This document shows, in pieces, positions 49,095 through 62,489 of a stretch of DNA of 64,000 nucleotides (position 1 is the stretch's first letter; every line of letters starts with the position of its first letter). The stretch is from Sipunculus nudus. Its lineage: Eukaryota > Annelida > Sipuncula > Golfingiida > Sipunculidae. Where the stretch lies: positions 23,385,714 through 23,449,713 of the forward strand of contig CM049320.1 of NCBI GenBank assembly GCA_026874595.1, read 5' to 3'. A program made the translations under genes and the position numbers. The notes beneath the pieces are model-generated. The model was given only the letters and a program-made list of their open reading frames with translations, was not told the DNA's origin and did no database searches.

Positions 49095-50555
49095 AGCAAA
49101 TGAAACAGTTTAGAGAGACACGTGCATGGCGTCTATATCAGCCACAGGTTTTCTTATTACCTTTGTTTATTTGGCGTCCGACAGGTCAGCAGTTCATCCT
49201 GTAGTGCTGACCTGCGTCCACTGTTTAGATTACATCCAGTGTCGGTTTTCGGCAGGTTGTCGGTCACTGTACGTGTATCAGTAGAAAACAGAGTCGGTCG
49301 AGCTATGGTGTAGTGGTAGAGTATATACGATATAGAATATATATAGTAAGTAGGAATAGGAAGTAATTTTATTATATTATATCAGTGCATTTGGTTCACA
49401 CAAGTGCATGGCCATGGGCCATATAGCAGTCAGCTGCATCAATTTGTTTAGAGGCCATATTACTAAAGTATATATGTCACAGTAAGATTGTAACATGGTT
49501 GTATAACCGCTTCACTCACAACGACTTAACCTGGGTTTTTCAGGAAAATCTTATCACAAACAGTCTGCAACTTATGAATTTAAACATCCCGGCTCTAATG
49601 CTTGGCATTTATGCCCTTTTAAAATCAATCTGGCAGTTCCTTAGAAATCCGGTCGTTCGCATGTATTTTCACAATTACCTCCAGAGCTGCAGAGGTGGTA
49701 ACACCTGTAATTTCATCCCGAAACTTGGAGCATATGTTTTTCCATAGTGGACCCGTCAGGACCTGTTAGCATGTAAAGTTAAATATTCCGGAGTATTAAG
49801 GGCAAGATTTGTGTCCAGTTGAAATTAAGACCAATTGCTATAATCTGTCATTATCGAAAATTCAAGTAAAATCCATGAGAACAGATTACAAATGCCACCA
49901 ACAACAGTTTAAGTTCTGCAACATCAAATTATCATAACAAATTTTCAATCGATCCAAACTCCATTCAGCAATCTGGTCTTTTGTATAAATTATTTATAAT
50001 GACAGGAGTTTTAGCTTCTGAAGTTTTTGCTCCATAACTCGGAGAATATAGATCGTAGTGACATACTTTTCTATACAATCAGAGTAATTAGATGGACCGG
50101 TCAGCATCTGAAGCGTTACCTTTCTGGGCCCTACAGCTGCACTTGCTTTTTGTCCTGTTTAATTAACGGACGACGACCTAAGGGGCTGACCGACTGAATA
50201 TGCATGTATTAAGTCCTCGGAGCGCTCCAGTTTGAAGGGTCTTAGACTATAGTTCCCTGGGCGCTCCCTAGGCGTCAAATTTTGATTGGAGTCAGAGTCG
50301 AAGATGCCTAAAAGTCAAGCAGAGAGTCGTTCTATTAAACCCAGGGGGCACACATAGAAGAATTTGAGGAAACCAGAGAGCAACAGCATCCACAGGTACA
50401 ACGCAGAAACCGGAACATCCAGCAGCAGGCGCAACAGCCCAGACCATGCACGCACGCAAACAAACCACCGTTATAGGAACCTTCGGAAACGTAAAGCCAT
50501 TATCGTCATAACCTGACCTTTCATCCAATAACTCAGGGAATGTATAGGCCTGTGA

Positions 50556-50622
<67 letters not shown>

Positions 50623-53600
50623 GTTCGCATTCCACAGAGGACCGATCTGGGCAGTTAGTATGTGAAGTTTTCACCTTTAAGGTTATCCGATTACGTTTTG
50701 TCCCCTGTTGATACACGGACAGACTGACATATGAAATTTTATCTCCATAGGCCAAAGAATTTAGCCCACAGTGACCTACTTTTTTTATTTCCGTCTGGTC
50801 CTTCAGCATATGAAGTTTGAACCTATATATGCGCGTAAGGTCACGTATGGTTACGATTTGTGTCCAAAACCTTTTCTGCATTCAGTTATTCGGCACATCA
50901 TGGCTGCACGATATCATACCAACCGAAAAGAGATGATGAAAAAGTTATAGCGAAGTCCTATATAAAACCCTACAATTAATTAACAATTTTTATTGGTCTG
51001 CTATTTTTTTTCCAGATCTACATGGCAAAACCGGAGACTTGTAGTAAATCAGGGTCGCGGTAAATAAGTTCAGAGGTATAAATATACAACAGAAAATAAG
51101 CCGGGATTTTATGATTTTTATTAGAATGTGTGTCAGTGCACACTCAAAACGTTGCTCCACCTATAACATGAAACGGACACCAATACAACGAAAAACATCA
51201 GTTATGACATTTCAAACAGAGTTCTCAGGCGAAGTGTATAAACTTCCCCCATGAATTCAAAACACAACAGGTGGAATTAATTAGACGGTCTCTGCTCTTT
51301 CATGTTACTGAGTCAATCACCGATTTCTTTTTTCATATTTTTCTCTCACACTGCGCACTTGGCTGCATCTGTGTTATGGTGACTCGACTTAAAACAGATC
51401 TTATTGATAAAAAAATCACACATTTCTCTCTCTGATAGAGATTTTTTTTTATGTTTGGGTTCGTTTCTGATATCATATATGTGATATTTTTTTCCAAAAT
51501 AGTTCTTTCTGAGTTGTTATATGAGTAACACACATGATGTTTGTCCTAATTTTCTTGCCGTTGATAACGTTAAGACGCGTCATGCTGTAGGATTTTTTTA
51601 ACACAGATAAAATAAAACAACACTGAAAATTAAGTTTTATATTACCAGATGGCCGAAAGGTCTGTCCGAAATTGGAATGGTTGTTATTACCATGCCAAAA
51701 CATGATCATACTGCCAGTCTATGGGGGTATGCGCTTTACTAAAGACTTGAAGAGTTGCAGGCTACTCAACTTCGCCGGTGCTTATCTACATCCTTATAAA
51801 AGGAGACCTTGGCTACTAACTGACTTGCCTAGGCGTCAAAAGGTGGGGCTACACCCTTGGCCCACAATGGACAAGAGACAGTCATCTTGCTCTGACCCAT
51901 AGGGTCACATATGCGTACTTTATCATCCGGGGATTAATAGGTAGGTCCATTTGTTGTGTAGGAGGGGTTTATCTATTAAGAGTATATGGAATATCCTATA
52001 CAATGTGTCGCCTCAAGCAATTAAATTCAATTGACAGAGTTTTCATGTTGCTGAATGATCCTTAAATTATTTTGTTTATATACACTTTTGAAAAATACCA
52101 AGACTTGACAATTACTAGTAACCCCCCCCCCCCGGTCACTTAATCGAAGCAGTTCTTTCATTTACTCCTCGTAAATTCCAAATCAGTTTCCTTGTTACTT
52201 TTCGAACAAACCCGCGTCGCCCTTTCCATCCTATGGGCCCCAAAACAGATGTTATACATGTGTCAATGTCCACAAGATCTCTCTCCGTAGGTGGTCGCAT
52301 TTTAGAGCTTAACTCATAACTTAACTCATTAGTTCTTTCATATTCCAGCGCACATCACACATTACATTTTTATTTTCATTCATAAAGCAGATTAATCAGC
52401 TCGGTCGCATTCTGTAGCCTTTAGGACAAAATCAATTCAAACAATGTTCCGTATATGCAGAGCAAATTACGAATTAAACTTATTTTCTTCTGATGACAAA
52501 ATTGGGTTGTGTTTCTTTTTGTTTTGTTTGATTTTTAATTAAATTCCAAAATCTCTTTGATGCAGTAGCGTAAACCTGAAATTATATTTTACATTTCTTG
52601 CCCTTTTTTATTGTTACAGATTTGAGGTTGGGTTTCACTCGGATCGGTATCAAACGGCCACCCTTACAGCTGAGTGTAAATACATATAATTTCAAGTGAA
52701 CATAGTGACAAGCCTCGCTTTCACTCCGATTTATTACTGTTGTCTTGGACTCACATCTCCTTAAATGTATCATCTGTCTCTGTTGACATTAGGTGATGAC
52801 AGCTCCCCCGGTGTTAAGCGGGGTGAGACTCCTGATATTATTACAACAGCACTGATTTCTCTGTCACTCTCTTGCAGTGAGCTGTGCTGCAGGGCCGCCA
52901 GTAGCACTTTCAGAACTGCCTAATATACGGACGCCCTGCCGTGTACCTTATCCTTTATATCTTCAAGCAGTGGAGCAAGTGGCACCAGACAAGGTACATG
53001 CTCTCTTAAGTACTTCAGGGAAAAATACTCCTGTCTTACATACGCTATAATCAGTTCATTCCTATACAACACAAAAAGAACAGTTTGGGACTTTCGCCTT
53101 ACGATTTAGATTGTTCTCCTACTAATTTAGTCTTGTTGTTTGCGTGTTGTGGCGTTTTCAGCAGGAAACCGTTACCAAGTATAGTACAAGTGATGACGTC
53201 ATTGAAAGTTGGAAACCGGTAGACAAACCTAAAAAAAACTGTAAATGTACCATACACGATAAGGAAGGGAACTTTGCCATTATTAAGCGGAATGCTATGA
53301 CGTAAGATTGACGACGTTAGTTGGTGATTTTCCCTCAAGTGCATGTTTCCAGTTGGTACGGAACCTACTTAGGAAAGTTTAATACAGAACTGCATAGACT
53401 GCATGAGCTATACGCAGGACTGATGCTCAACAGCAACTGAACCAACGAAACATTCATTAAGATCAGCCTCTAAAGATGTTTATCTTGGCAGCGTCTAGCC
53501 CAGGACGAAGGTAACAGCGGCAGTTAAGGTAACATATTATCCGTCTGCGGGGGTTTTATACAACAATTGCGCTGTCATACCACATAGCACAGTGGAAGCA

Positions 53601-54110
53601 CTCGAGGTGTTGAGTGAGTACGATATAAAGGAGGTTTGGATGAGCGGCCTCGCTAATGCCCACTGGAGGATACGAAATGTGGTACATTTTCAAGACTAAG
53701 GTGACAATAAAAAAGTGATAGCGTGCGTAGATTGCTCCCGATTAACATAGCTACGTTCGGGTCCGCATATATGCTTTGTGGGCAGAGTTGCATGGGTATA
53801 AGCGTACTTGCTTCACTTCGCAGTCTTAACTGGAACGAGGCGGTCAGGGAACAAATCTTGTAGAGTCCGTGCTCTTGAATCGGGATTACGCCTGGGAAAG
53901 TGACGTAATGTAACTCTTTTCAGCATAGTCCCTGCACTTAATCTTTTCTCTGTGACACAAAATCACATCGGCATTGGTGAATCAATGGGAAGGAGAAATC
54001 ATACATCAGGATAATAAACAGTGAATATCTGATTCTGCATCTATAGGATTAGATATAAGCGTGCGCCGAGGAATACACGGAAGTTGTAGCATATTGTTTG
54101 CCTGGAGGAA
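49095..54110. other. intergenic; weak dispersed repeats
   Basis: Short related segments (GTCAGCATCTGAAG at 50100, CAGTTAGTATGTGAAGTTTT near 50653, TTCAGCATATGAAGTTTGAA near 50802) suggest diverged copies of one repeat. A Gln-rich decayed frame lies near 50360-50470. No gene was recognised from 51000 to 54110. Confidence 0.45.
50558..50621. repeat. (AT)n microsatellite
   Basis: An uninterrupted AT tract. Confidence 0.95.
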
Positions 54111-54673
54111 TACGTGGTTGCTAAATGTGGAAAATACGGAAAACATTTATACTTCTCATATATATTAATGCAGGGCATTCAGTGGATTTTTAATTCATTA
54201 TATGCAGAGAGATTCGACAGAGTATTTGAATCTAAAATATTACAATTAAAAATTAAAATAAGAAATTCGGCAGAGTGCAGAGAGTCTTCAAAACAAAATT
54301 CTTTTATGGGGCAAATGAAGTCCATACAGGATAATTAGTGATTTGTGAAGTACTGTGTAAACAGCATAAAACATTTCTTCTTCAACGTCAGCAGAGAATT
54401 CACGGAATATATCTCAGGTCACGAAGTACAGAAAAAAGTGCGGCGAGGAGTAACTTAGATTTGATCTATACACAGCCAGGAACAGAAGCACAAAGCCGTA
54501 TTTCAGGAGTACACGTGTGTTTCTATTTAACCTGTGCGACCTTGCAATTACAAGGTCTATTACAGAGAGTCCAGTAAAGTGAGTGTAAATTTCTCCAGTG
54601 GCACCCGGCTTATCAGATAACTTATCTGCCACTCAACGTGTTAGATACAGGGAGCACAGGATTTCAGCAGCAG

Positions 54674-54680
54674 TATATAA
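54674..54680 (+). promoter_or_regulatory. candidate TATA box of the 54.8-kb gene
   Basis: TATATAA lies 145 bp ahead of the start codon at 54819. A start of transcription about 30 bp downstream would leave a 5' UTR of about 110 bases. The motif is common in AT-rich DNA, so the position relative to the exon is the main support. Confidence 0.45.
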
Positions 54681-54818
54681 CAGGCAGTGCTGAAGTTTTA
54701 AGCAGCCCTTGTATTGGCTTACGTAACAGGGGTAAGTGTATTGAATCAAGCGCCAGTTCTAGGCGGATTTTTGTGTGATTCTCAGTCAGAGTGGATTTGT
54801 TGGATATACCGATACATC

Positions 54819-54959
54819 ATGGCTGGTAAGATTCTGCGATCAGTGGCTGCTGCAGTCCTGCTGTTCGTGCTGTTAGCCTCTCTCACTGACCAGGCTGTCA
54901 TCGCCAGAAAGAAGAAAAAATCTGACAAAGAACATGGGGAAGTTTGGCTGGAGAATCAG
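54819..54959 (+). CDS. first coding exon of a small basic secreted protein
   Basis: From the ATG at 54819 there are 47 codons ending in phase 0 at a CAG|GTATTT donor. The first 27 or so residues form a signal peptide (KILRSVAAAVLLFVLLASL), then a lysine-rich stretch RKKKKSDKEHGEVWLENQ. The frame stays open upstream, but the signal peptide picks this ATG. Later exons were not found with confidence; a segment at about 58937-59095 has a matching acceptor phase but is doubtful. A lysine-rich start after the signal peptide occurs in midkine/pleiotrophin proteins, but one exon is too little to assign a family. Confidence 0.6.
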
Positions 54960-57900
54960 GTATTTTTTTCAATTTATTACGCGAATTATTATTAAGCTAA
55001 ATTTTTTTCTTTTGCATGATAATTTTCATATTTTTATATTATAAATATGGAATTATCACAAAGAGATTGCTAAATTCATACATTTATTTGTACATATAGA
55101 AAGGTACTTGGCAATAGTAACATATACGAGCAACGTTTACGCATTTATAAGCTACAAAATATTTCGTTATAATGTTACATTCAGCTTTACAGTGATGCAG
55201 GTCATTTCCCTCAAGTTCACTGCTTGAAATAACAATGTATAATTCTGCATCAGTCATATTCTATTCAGTAGACTGAATATACAAACACTTAAGTCTGAAG
55301 ATCATGACCCTCAACTGTGGAAAAGAATCTGTACAAATTTATATTGGTTTTGCTTTAAATATGGGGATATATATCATATGTTAATATATCCATTATTAAC
55401 ATTAGACGAATGAAGTTTGCCATGTCCTTAGGGTAACATCACAGATGCTCTTCAGGAGTAAAGTACTACTTGTATTCGTGAGGAGTTTTCTTCAAGAAGA
55501 GATTAGTTTTGACAGGAGGGGTATATCCAGGGTTGTATAAGGTTGTGAAACTGTCAGATTTTGTCATACAGTTCAGCGGTGTCTCCATACACGGGGCTTA
55601 AGTATCGCGTTGGCTGTCATGTCTTATATACGTTTCAAACATCAGTGTTAATGTTATTATGATGGTCAATTTATTTTGTTAGTTATGGCAAGTTTACTAC
55701 CCATACAGCCAGTGCAACACGGTAAATGTGATCACGTTTCGTGTCCCGGACCGAATTTGACAGGTCTCTGTCTGTCTGTCCACGGCTGCTGTGTGCACAC
55801 TCCGGCATTCAGCTGTCATTTTTAAAGGTTGAAGATGTGACTGTGATAAACCGTGTAATGAATGTTTTTTTAACTTGTGTTTAAGGGGCCTATGCCGATA
55901 TCTGACGTCTTAATTCCTTGGGCCTTTCATTAAAAATAAGCCAGACAACGCCGATCTCACCGCACACAGGCTTTTCATAATGGTTAACTTCACGTTTATA
56001 ACGTGTGGGGGGCATAGTAATCCAAATGCGTTCAGAAAGAACATCTCATGGAAAGTCAGACGACTACTAGTATATATATAGCGTTTTGCGAGCCGGGCGA
56101 ACCAGAGAGCGTTTTGCAACCAGAATCCTTTCAACTTCCGCACATATATGCAGCTATCCAACCAACTTGGGTTATAAGATTTTTCCGTTTGTCAAAAATG
56201 ATGTGTTTTCTAACAGCTTGTAGATAAACAAGCTCGGACATGCATCATGTGGAGGGGTTATAATAAGTTTTCTTCACGGGAATTACCTTCACGGTAAACC
56301 TTTCTTCACTGGAGTTTATATCATATGTACCCAGAGTAAGCCAGAAATCATATAAACGCTACAGAAAAGGCAGGTGAATGACTGCTTTAAAAGGCTTGAG
56401 CAGGAGAGGCTGTTTACCAGCTGGATATTTGTCAATTCATACTTACATTCATACATTAATTCTGTCCATGCTTAGCTATACCGAACAAACGACTCTGGAC
56501 AGTTGTTTTAAGCTTATTTATATATATCTATCTTCAACGTCGTAACGTCGTAATAAGCTTGTTTAACAACAAGTCTTAAAATTATACCCTTGTGTTTCAC
56601 CAATGCAAATGATTCTAAAAACATCCATCCACATTTTGCAAAAGTTATAATTTCGGATGTCGAAATCATGAGTCCCAAGAAGATGCAAAAAAAAAACAAA
56701 AAAACAAAAAAAAAAAAAAAGCAGAAAGAACAGAAATACACATACTCAGTGTGAACATTCTAGCCGTTAAAGGGACAAAATCAGGAGCTTAATTATGGCT
56801 ATTCTTCCACACTATCAGTTCAGTTTTGCTTTATACAAATGTTTCCCAGCAAAACCATCCCAGCAGACGGTCTCTTTTCCCCGCATACAGTTATTTAACA
56901 CCATGTTTAGGCCCTGCATGTTGGTAAACACAGTCTGTTTACCATAACAAGCCCGCCTGACCGGAGGTCCGATTAAGAGAGGCATTACGCTGTGTTTCAG
57001 CCAGCAGAAATATGTATTACATATTTTGGGCCAAGTCAGACCGGGTATCACCTGATTGACACGTGTTTTGGCTCAGCAATGGACACGGCCCCAAGCGCTG
57101 TGATTATGTTGACACCTTTCTTCGCGCCCGGTCCACTGTTTTTAACAGTTGTTTACAGGAGAAAGCAAACGGTTTCAGGGCAATATTTTGGCCGGTATAG
57201 ATGTATTTTAAAGGGAAAAAGCTATTTTTCGTATTAACTCAACATGCTTTATATGTGATTGGGCCCCTTTAAAGAAATGCATGGTTAACACTTCTTCCTA
57301 AATGGAATTATACAAACTATGATTATGTGCATGCATTTACTGGTGAGAGTTATTTAATTGGAACCACGAAGAAGGACATTTCTGTACCACTTATAATTGG
57401 TTTGAAGTATATACTAATAAAGCTTGTACTACCTCTTTAATGTGCTGCACACATCAGCGGTGTTGGAGAAGTCTACCGCTACTTCGGATTTCACTTATGT
57501 AAATATATCATGTATATCGGTCTGTTCAGATATACACTGATATATGTCGTCAAACAAGATACTGATATAGCCAAAAAGCTACGTTACCAGCCTCCCAGGA
57601 CAGCCCTATAACCGTTGTATGTTTGTACACCAGTCCAGTGCACCTTGAAGTGTATATACTGTGTTCATGCTTGGTGTCAGTGTTTTACTGTGCCGCGGGT
57701 CAAACGGTACGGGGTCTGTGATGACAAAGATGTTTAACAATCGCTGGTTTAACTGATTCATGCTAGTATATAGTACTGCGGGCTAAAGTCAAAAGCTATC
57801 CATTTAATTAATGGTCAGGACAGGAGGGCTTATAAATGAGTTGATGAGGTTTTTTCTATACTCATATTTGGGTACTTTGTGTAATTCTGCATGCAAGACC

Positions 57901-58150
57901 ATCCATTTCAAACTTATTTTTTCTTTCTTCTGTCATTTTCTCCAATAAGGCTGACTTTGAAAAAGCTTTAATTTCGGGTACAGTATTAGTTCTAGATCAC
58001 AGATGTGCACCTAATATTTTTTTTACCTAATTTTATTCTAAAGGTCGTACAGTTTATAGTCGATTCCCCATTATCGCTCAGTTGTGTTGGGTTTAAGAGG
58101 CTTCCAATAATCGCTTGGCGAATCCATTCATCTAGGCAAGCTATGTACTT
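54960..58150 (+). other. probable intron 1 of the 54.8-kb gene, with TIR-type elements
   Basis: No further exon with clear coding sequence was found. It holds one end of a repeat at about 55883-56035, matching 35448-35610, and the TIR-type element at 56767-57272. Confidence 0.4.
56767..57272. mobile_element. putative TIR element (TTTAAAGG family)
   Basis: The left end is TTAAAGGGACAAAATCAGG. The reverse complement of the right end is TTAAAGGGGCCCAATCACAT. The right end closely matches that of the 14668-15148 element. No coding capacity recognised. Confidence 0.45.
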
Positions 58151-58164
58151 GTAATATTACATAG

Positions 58165-58233
<69 letters not shown>
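58165..58233. repeat. (AT)n microsatellite
   Basis: An AT tract with a single ACAT interruption near 58190. Confidence 0.95.
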
Positions 58234-58235
<2 letters not shown>

Positions 58236-59311
58236 ATTGCATCTTTGGTGTAGCCTAACCCCTTACACCCACGCATCGCGCCTACCACGAAGCAACATTA
58301 GAAGGACTTTGTTTTCTTCCTCTATAAACCACAAGCCATACAAATACATGTGTTTCATATATCCTTTTTCGAATACTGTCTAGACTTTGATTTGATCCAT
58401 ATGACTGCATTACAGTGTGTATAATTTATATTTTTGTATATGTATATATGAAATTATATGTACATACTTACAAAACACGGATCCCTGCATGGGTATGTTT
58501 TATGTAATAAACTCATGTTGGAGGTCCTAAAGTTGTGCCATTTACTATAATTTATATTACATAATAATACGAATACATTCGTTCCCACAGCAATGCTGGC
58601 ATATAATGAATTCGAATGTAGCCAGTCCTTTTGGTGGTCTGCGCTTACAATGCATATTAAAATGTCTTTTCTTTGAGATACACATTGGTTCGTGAAAATT
58701 AGAGACATAATTGAGCAGGACACCAGTCCACAACCACGCAAAATACACATTATGTATATTGATAATGTGTGTGATTGTACATTTGTATTTTAGCGTATGA
58801 TAAACAAACTACTCAGGGCTTTCTACGTTCCTCACGCAGCTATTATGTACATTGCACTCGTTCTATAGCTCCTTCGTTTTAACCGCTGTTTGTATATCAT
58901 GATTTTCCGTGTTTCACCACCAGGGGTCGCACAGGGCAAAGATTGTAATAAGACCAATGCGAGCGTGGTATTGCATTGTGCATTGAACTACAAGTTTCAA
59001 ACCCGTGGCACCCCGCTCTTACATATTGGAATGATGCATATATGGCGATACCACGGTCTGATTACAATACGTTGTCCTGTGCCAGCCCTGGTGTAGAAAC
59101 CCCGAAAAAAACTTGCTATAAAAAGCAGCGGTTACAGCGAAGGAGATTGAAAGCGTAGATGTTTTATATAACATTGAGATAAGTAATTACTTAATAGTTC
59201 CAAACTTCTCCCGAGATGCCTCCTTTTCGCGTTTGTCAGTAAATATAGTGAACCTTATCTTAACGAGAAGCCATTCTCTCGAGAGCCTGTTACCAGTGCA
59301 GTAAATTAAGA

Positions 59312-59600
59312 GTGAAAATAGCTCCCGTACTATAAAAGAGTAAATTTAGGGTGTAATGGCTTTTGGTGGGAGATAAGCTTTTTCCCAGCGAAGCAAACGC
59401 ACGCGATATCGCTTTCCCACCTAGGTTTTGTACCTGTTAATATCACAAATGTACTAATGTGAAAATAGCCCCTGTACTATGAAGAAGTAAATTTAATGTG
59501 TAATTGTTTTTAGTACGAGATAAGCTTTTTCCCAGCGAAGCAAACGCACGCGATATCGCTTTGTCACCTAGGTTTTTGTACCTGTTAATATTACAAATGT
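59312..59600. repeat. 147-bp tandem duplication
   Basis: Two units offset by 147 bp. GTGAAAATAGC occurs at 59312 and 59459, and GATAAGCTTTTTCCCAGCGA at 59372 and 59519. The block ending GCACGCGATATCGCTTT is conserved in both. The match stops after ACAAATGT. Confidence 0.9.
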
Positions 59601-59854
59601 TTCGATTGTCCCACTCGACCAGTAATACCCAGTGTTATGCCAATCACAATATGACACTTCGTATAGTTAATTATGTCTCACCTTTCGTACCACTTTCCCA
59701 CAAGAAAATGAGCAATATTTTTTCGACATCTGTGTTTCACGACACCGTTTACATACATATAAACGCTTTTAGACATCGTGTCTTATAGCTTAGACATAGA
59801 ATTGTCGCCAAGTATACCATTTTCGAAAGTCACGAAATCTTAATGCACGAGAGC

Positions 59855-60250
59855 GTCTGTGTTTGGTCGTTTTCTTTCATAGTTGATTTAATTGGTTGCA
59901 TCTTTGCATTATCCATCACAAACATTTAGGTATGCACATGCAAAGAAGTCATATTAACCAGGAAAATACTCTAATATTGTCAGAGATATAAGAAAGACGG
60001 GACACAAATGTGCCAACAACATTTAACTGAACCTGGTGCATGCACAGAAAAGTGTCAACAATTAACCTGGCGATTACCTTAACTTTCTAACGTGACGTAC
60101 ATGTCAGACTGCATTTATATGTATACTCGGCCAATAGGTATATTTCTCTACAGCATATTACAAGGTAATATAGTAGGTACGTTAAATTAATTATTAATAA
60201 TTGATCATCGGTCGATTTATGATTTTACAACCAATTCCAATCAATATATA
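59855..60250 (+). repeat. dispersed repeat family, copy D
   Basis: It contains GGTCGTTTTCTTTCATAG, GGTATGCACATGCAAAGAAG, ATTGTCAGAGATATAAGAAA, CCTGGCGATTACCTTAA, GTAGGTACGTTAAAT and TTGATCATCGGTCGAT. These are in the same order as in copy B. Confidence 0.8.
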
Positions 60251-60472
60251 CATTTTGCATTTTACTGAGAGTATAGAGCCTGAATATTTTCCAATGAAAT
60301 TTTTATGAAATTATTATTTATACATAGATCGATGTATGACATCGAGACGTTTGTATCAGTCTGTACAGGGTATTGTTTACTGGATTCTTTGTGTAAAGAT
60401 CTAATTCTGTTAGATTGATTAATGTGTGCTTGTTGATTGCATTTTGATATTTGAATTGATATAAATTTTAGA

Positions 60473-60474
<2 letters not shown>

Positions 60475-60530
<56 letters not shown>
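60475..60530. repeat. (AT)n microsatellite
   Basis: An uninterrupted AT tract. Confidence 0.95.
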
Positions 60531-60532
<2 letters not shown>

Positions 60533-62090
60533 TTATAGATTGTCCGCTTTACAAAGTGAACGATAAATATTATTATTGTCATTATTATTATTATTATTAT
60601 ATTATTACCAAACACCATTCTTCTAGTGTCTCCGTATTTGACACAGCCTATCACTAAAATCCCTCCTCTTGACAAGAATGTCCTTTTTGTTTTGAAATCT
60701 TGTAACCATCCGTGATATTAGCTAGCCTGACATTCATCTGTTGGAACCGGAGAAGTACCATGCAATGTTTTCAAATGACAAAGCACATCAACCCGAAGAC
60801 CGCCAGATGTTCTTAACAAACAATGACGCTTGCATGAGAAAATACACCGTGTCTCTGGCAGTCCACCAAATGTAAAATCTCAGTAAAAACGACCAGCCCC
60901 GTATAGCCACCACCTCACAGTAACGACCAATTGCGCATTGTTTTTACTCTTTATATATGACCTTGCTTAGCCGACCAAGTCTAATTTTGAGGTTTTACTG
61001 TATGTATTATTACAACTGTCTGTGTTGGCACTAAACCGTTCCCACGCAACTCCACTGTGGTCACGCCACACCGTTTTTTTTTATCCTGAAATGTCATGAT
61101 TCATGACGAGTAAAATTATTACTGAAGAATTTAATATTATTCCATGAAGAGTCTGTCACGGCGCCATGCGTCTCTCAGAAACTATACCAGTGAACTCTGC
61201 CCATGTCAACTCGGTCCATGCAAAACCAGTCCCTCCAAAACATGACCAGTATTACTCGATTGTGATTACCGCTATGTATGTATACAGTCAATTGATGTAT
61301 CAACCTCTTGTTATTCAAAATTTAGGAAAATCATTAAAATCACAGAGCATTAAAATCATAATTTAATATCAAGTTATACCACGTTAGCAGAGCAACGCTT
61401 ATAACTAGCCAGGATTATATACATGTAACTACTAGTCACATTCACTCACTATGGACAAATTGCCATGTCGCATACACTATCATCTTACAAAGTTCAAGTG
61501 GGAGTAATTCATCTCCCGTAAATCAGAGGCTGCGTCGCTACATACGCTGAATCCATTATCACCTATTATACAGAGCAGTCCGACCGTAACAAGGTAATAC
61601 AAAACTGGTCGTCTCACACCTGCTGCCTTTCCTGGTTTTTTTATCCTTTATCCTCTCTGTAAGGTTTCCAGGCTGTAGAGAGAATTTGTTGGAGTGTGAT
61701 TTATACCTATAGAAGCGTGTACTGAATGATTTATGCGGACCATGTTAATGTGTATCCTAACTCTAGACGTATCTTCAGGTCTCATCACGTTAATTGTGAG
61801 TCGTGTGTCTAGTGGTAAAAAGAATCGAGGTTACCTCAGTTCGTGAGTACCTATGGTTTATGAACGGTTTGTACCTACATATACAATTGTAAACTATACT
61901 GAATTCAAGTGAGGGTATGATTGTTATAGTTACAACTATAAATTCGTTAAAAAAAAGGGGTTGAATTAATAGAAAATATTATATTTTCAAAGGCTCTTGA
62001 GACAATTTTCAACCTTGGGATTCCCTAAGAATACACTGTTCTAAAAATATTTAGAGATTTCAAATGATTATGGTAACTGGATAAGATATA
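60531..62090. other. intergenic, no gene recognised
   Basis: A segment at about 60875-61005 has repeated (C)GACCA(G/A) and TAGCCACC motifs and an AAAATCTCAGTAAAA...GAGGTTTTACTGTA pair of ends, possibly a small repeat. The open frame at 61166-61366 has no recognisable domain. Confidence 0.45.
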
Positions 62091-62097
62091 CAAGTAT

Positions 62098-62157
<60 letters not shown>
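62098..62157. repeat. (AC)n(AT)n microsatellite
   Basis: AC units to about 62121, then AT units. Confidence 0.95.
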
Positions 62158-62160
<3 letters not shown>

Positions 62161-62205
62161 TAGCATATAAAGTATCCTATTGTCAAGATCCTCTATCTCT
62201 CTGAG

Positions 62206-62215
62206 TGTCCCTCTC

Positions 62216-62256
<41 letters not shown>

Positions 62257-62441
62257 GTCTGACTGTCTCTCTCTCACTCTCTCTCTCTCTCTCGCTCTCT
62301 CTCTGTCTGTCTGTCTCTTTCTCTCTTTTCTGTTTTTTTGTCTGTCTTTTGTCTGTCAGCCTGTCTGTCTGTCTGTCTGACTGTCTGCCTGCCTGCCTGT
62401 TTGGCTGGCTGTCTGTCTGTCTGTCTCTGTCTGTCTCTGTC

Positions 62442-62488
<47 letters not shown>
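62206..62488. repeat. (CT)n/(GTCT)n compound repeat
   Basis: About 280 bp of CT and CTGT units. It keeps all reading frames open, so the long Ser/Leu-rich and Arg/Glu-rich frames here are artefacts. Confidence 0.95.

Positions 62489-62489
<1 letters not shown>

Noticed and set aside
49295-49330. A-box-like TGGTGTAGTGGTAGAGTA, possible tRNA-derived SINE start
   Set aside because: There is no B box or paired stems downstream; it runs into AT-rich sequence.
50300-50480. MPKSQAES start and Gln-rich decayed frame, possibly from a mobile element
   Set aside because: Two frames and a stop interrupt it, and the resemblance is too slight to name.
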